From NCBI GenBank assembly GCA_015501075.1, contig JADNYJ010000581.1:1-19811 (forward strand): DNA of 19,811 nucleotides, read 5' to 3'. Below, piece by piece: positions 17,844 through 19,811 of this stretch (position 1 is the first letter of the stretch; each line of letters begins with the position of its first letter). The position numbers and the translations under genes are program-made. The notes beneath the pieces were generated by a model. The model saw nothing but the letters and a program-made list of their open reading frames with translations. It ran no database searches and was not told where the DNA came from. The DNA is from Gymnopilus junonius. Lineage: Eukaryota > Basidiomycota > Agaricomycetes > Agaricales > Galerinaceae.

Positions 17844-19811
17844 ATGGCGTCCCGTGGAGCATACAAGGGCCGTACACGAAAGCTGGTGCTGGCCTTCGAT
17901 GTCGGTACGACTTACAGTGGCATATCATATGCGTAAGTGCCCTTATTTCTACCTATCCCGCCCAGAGCTGATCTTATTTCGTTGATAGTATCCTGGATCC
18001 AGATCAAGTTCCAGAAATCAAAGGCGTCACCAGGTCTGTTGCAGCACCATCGACCCTTGCTCCGCTCGCCCTCACCTCTTGCCTCTAGATTCCCAGCTCA
18101 CGAGCACATCAGTGGCGCATCAAAGATCCCCACTGTCATTTACTATGACAAGAAAGGTGAAGTGCGGGCTGTCGGTGCTGAAGCCATGAGAGAGGGGATA
18201 TACGAAATGGCAGAGGAGGAAGGATGGACGAAGGCTGAGTGGTATGTACTGCGGATCCCAGTTACTATCCATCATCGTTAAGCTTATGCGCCCAAAGGTT
18301 CAAGCTGCATCTCCGATCGAAAGTGGGAGCTGGAAAGAACGTCTCGGCGGACATCCCACCACTGCCTCTGAACAAGACGGTCGTAGAAGTCTTCGCTGAT
18401 TTCATGAAGTATCTCCTCGAATGTGCCTCAAGTTATATTCAAGATACACACGCTAATGGTGTCAACCTGTGGAATTCAGTCAAGGACCAGATCGATTTCG
18501 TCCTCTCTCATCCTAACGGATGGGAAGGCACACAGCAAAGTGAAATGCGCAAGGCTGCGGTTCTGGCGGGTTTGGTTCCTGACAATGTCAGCGGACATGC
18601 TCGGCTGTCGTTTGTGACGGAAGGGGAGGCTAGTTTACACTTCTCCGATTCAAAATGGGTTACCTGCAGGAGCTATGAAGGTTCGTGGCATCTCGTTGTC
18701 TTTATGGGCTTGTGAATCTAACCGACCAAATTGCAGAAAGGCGAAGGAGTCGTCATCGTTGATGCCGGAGGCGGAACCATTGACGTGAGCTCGTACAGTA
18801 AAGGAGCACAGGCGTTCGAGGAAGTTGCTGCGCCCACAATGTTCGTCCTTTCCTTCAGCACTTTCTTCTCAACTCAGCTGACTGGGGATTCATAGGCCAT
18901 TTTCATGGATCTGTGTTCGTCAGCATTCATGCGCGAATGTTCCTTGATAGTATGTCGCTTTCTTGATAAATACTTCATTACTGAATATCTTAGATTTCCT
19001 CGCGGACTCGCCCTTTGCCGACGACGTCGACCATATCGTCCGCTGCTTTGACAAGACGACCAAACTCAGGTTCAGGAATGCAGATGAGCCCCAATACATC
19101 AAATTTGGGTCAACAAGGGATAACGACCCGGCCTTCAATATCCGTTTCGGACAGCTCAAACTCTTAGGGTACGCCCTTTTCACGGCAGACAATGGCTGCA
19201 GGTCTGAATCATACCCTGACGACAGGTCGACGTTGCCTTGTTCTTCGAGCCCTCTGTAGACTGTATCGTCAAGGCTGTGCTGGCAGCAGCGCAAGACGGC
19301 TCAACAAGTCGATCTCAGTGAGTGCTGCAGCTGCTGTTCCTTTGACACAGTGCTCAAGTCATTTAGCATGTCGTGCTCGTCGGAGGTTTCGCAGCTAGTG
19401 ACTGGCTCTTCAACAAAGTCACCGAGGGCTTTCCAAGCACAACCTGAACATGATACGTCCCGAAAGCCACGTGTAAGCCTCATGTATCCTTAGCGATCCT
19501 CCCCTCTCGCATGTTGCTGATACAGTATCCTACGTTGGTCTAGGAACAAGGCCGTGTCTGACGGTGCCAATCATTCTACCTTGACCATTATGTGCGAGCG
19601 CGGGTGTCCAAGGTCACGTACGGGAACTTTTGCCATATCCATTCGACCCGCTCAGCCAGACCATCAACAGCGAGTGGCGAAGACGTTTATTTCGGTCTCG
19701 GGGAACAAACGTATAAGTGATTCGTTTGATGTGATTTTTACCCAAGGTACGAATGTCCGTTTTTTTTGATGGAATGATTAGGAGACTTATCCTCGCTTTT
19801 CTATTTTTTTT
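17844..19811 (+). pseudogene. HSP70-like (HSPA12-type) ATPase gene, frameshifted and cut by the window edge
   Basis: Exons 17844-17932, 17989-18033, 18089-18241 and 18298-18680 read cleanly up to about 18643: LAFDVGTTYSGISYA (phosphate-1 loop), ILDPDQVPEIKGVTRFPA, KIPTVIYYDKKGEVRAVGAE, and DFVLSHPNGWEG. Further exons start at 18737, 18896, 18994, 19226, 19367 and 19544. They carry VVIVDAGGGTIDVSSY (phosphate-2), HIVRCFDKTTKLRF, HVVLVGGFAASDWLF (adenosine motif) and ISVSGNKRISDSFDVI. Keeping this homology needs frame changes near 18646, 18834, 19297, 19427, 19573 and 19645, and the join between 19170 and 19226 also fails to keep frame. By family it is an actin/HSP70-fold ATPase, of unknown client, in a set greatly expanded in mushrooms. 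It is broken as given; indels in the C run at 18833 and the G run at 19426 could be consensus errors. Confidence 0.75.

Overview
The window reads as nuclear DNA of a basidiomycete fungus, most likely an Agaricomycete. Protein genes are cut by many short GT-AG introns (about 45-75 bp, one of 103 bp). The gene families also fit: two divergent F-box proteins, an HSP70-like ATPase of the type expanded in mushrooms, and a RasGEF-like/PH/RhoGAP regulator. No rRNA, tRNA, CRISPR array, transposase or reverse transcriptase was recognised. Everything here comes from reading splice signals and frames by eye; no database search was run.

Layout. 1-2681 (+): 3' part of a Rho GTPase-activating protein gene, eight visible exons, complete at its 3' end. 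About 3186-3246 (+): a short frameshifted relic of the gene at 6360. 3385-5254 (-): F-box protein, five exons, with small acidic phase-2 exons. 6360-6933 (+): small conserved protein of unknown function (MGTRGL...YNHWDSYPSGLG type). 7230-8936 (-): second, unrelated-looking F-box protein. 9373-11462 (-): a ten-exon gene for an unknown 506-residue protein whose C-terminal half carries eight SUMO-consensus motifs spread over six exons. 11548-11737 (+): an open stretch that weakly resembles a SUMO/ubiquitin-like fold. 12120-13429 and 14430-16959 (both -): two paralogous coiled-coil proteins; the first is broken by about six frameshifts and the second has one near its C-terminus. 17844-19811 (+): HSP70-like (HSPA12-type) gene, broken by several frameshifts and running off the right edge.

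The left end holds a conserved signalling gene. The rest looks like a fast-evolving accessory neighbourhood of F-box genes, lineage-specific proteins, tandem duplicates and decaying copies. Frames are clean in the genes up to about 11.5 kb. From there to the right end single-base indels are frequent, yet premature stops caused by substitution are not seen. This suggests either very recent pseudogenes or patches of poor consensus sequence. The most distinctive item is the exon-modular array of psi-K-x-E motifs at 9373-10367.
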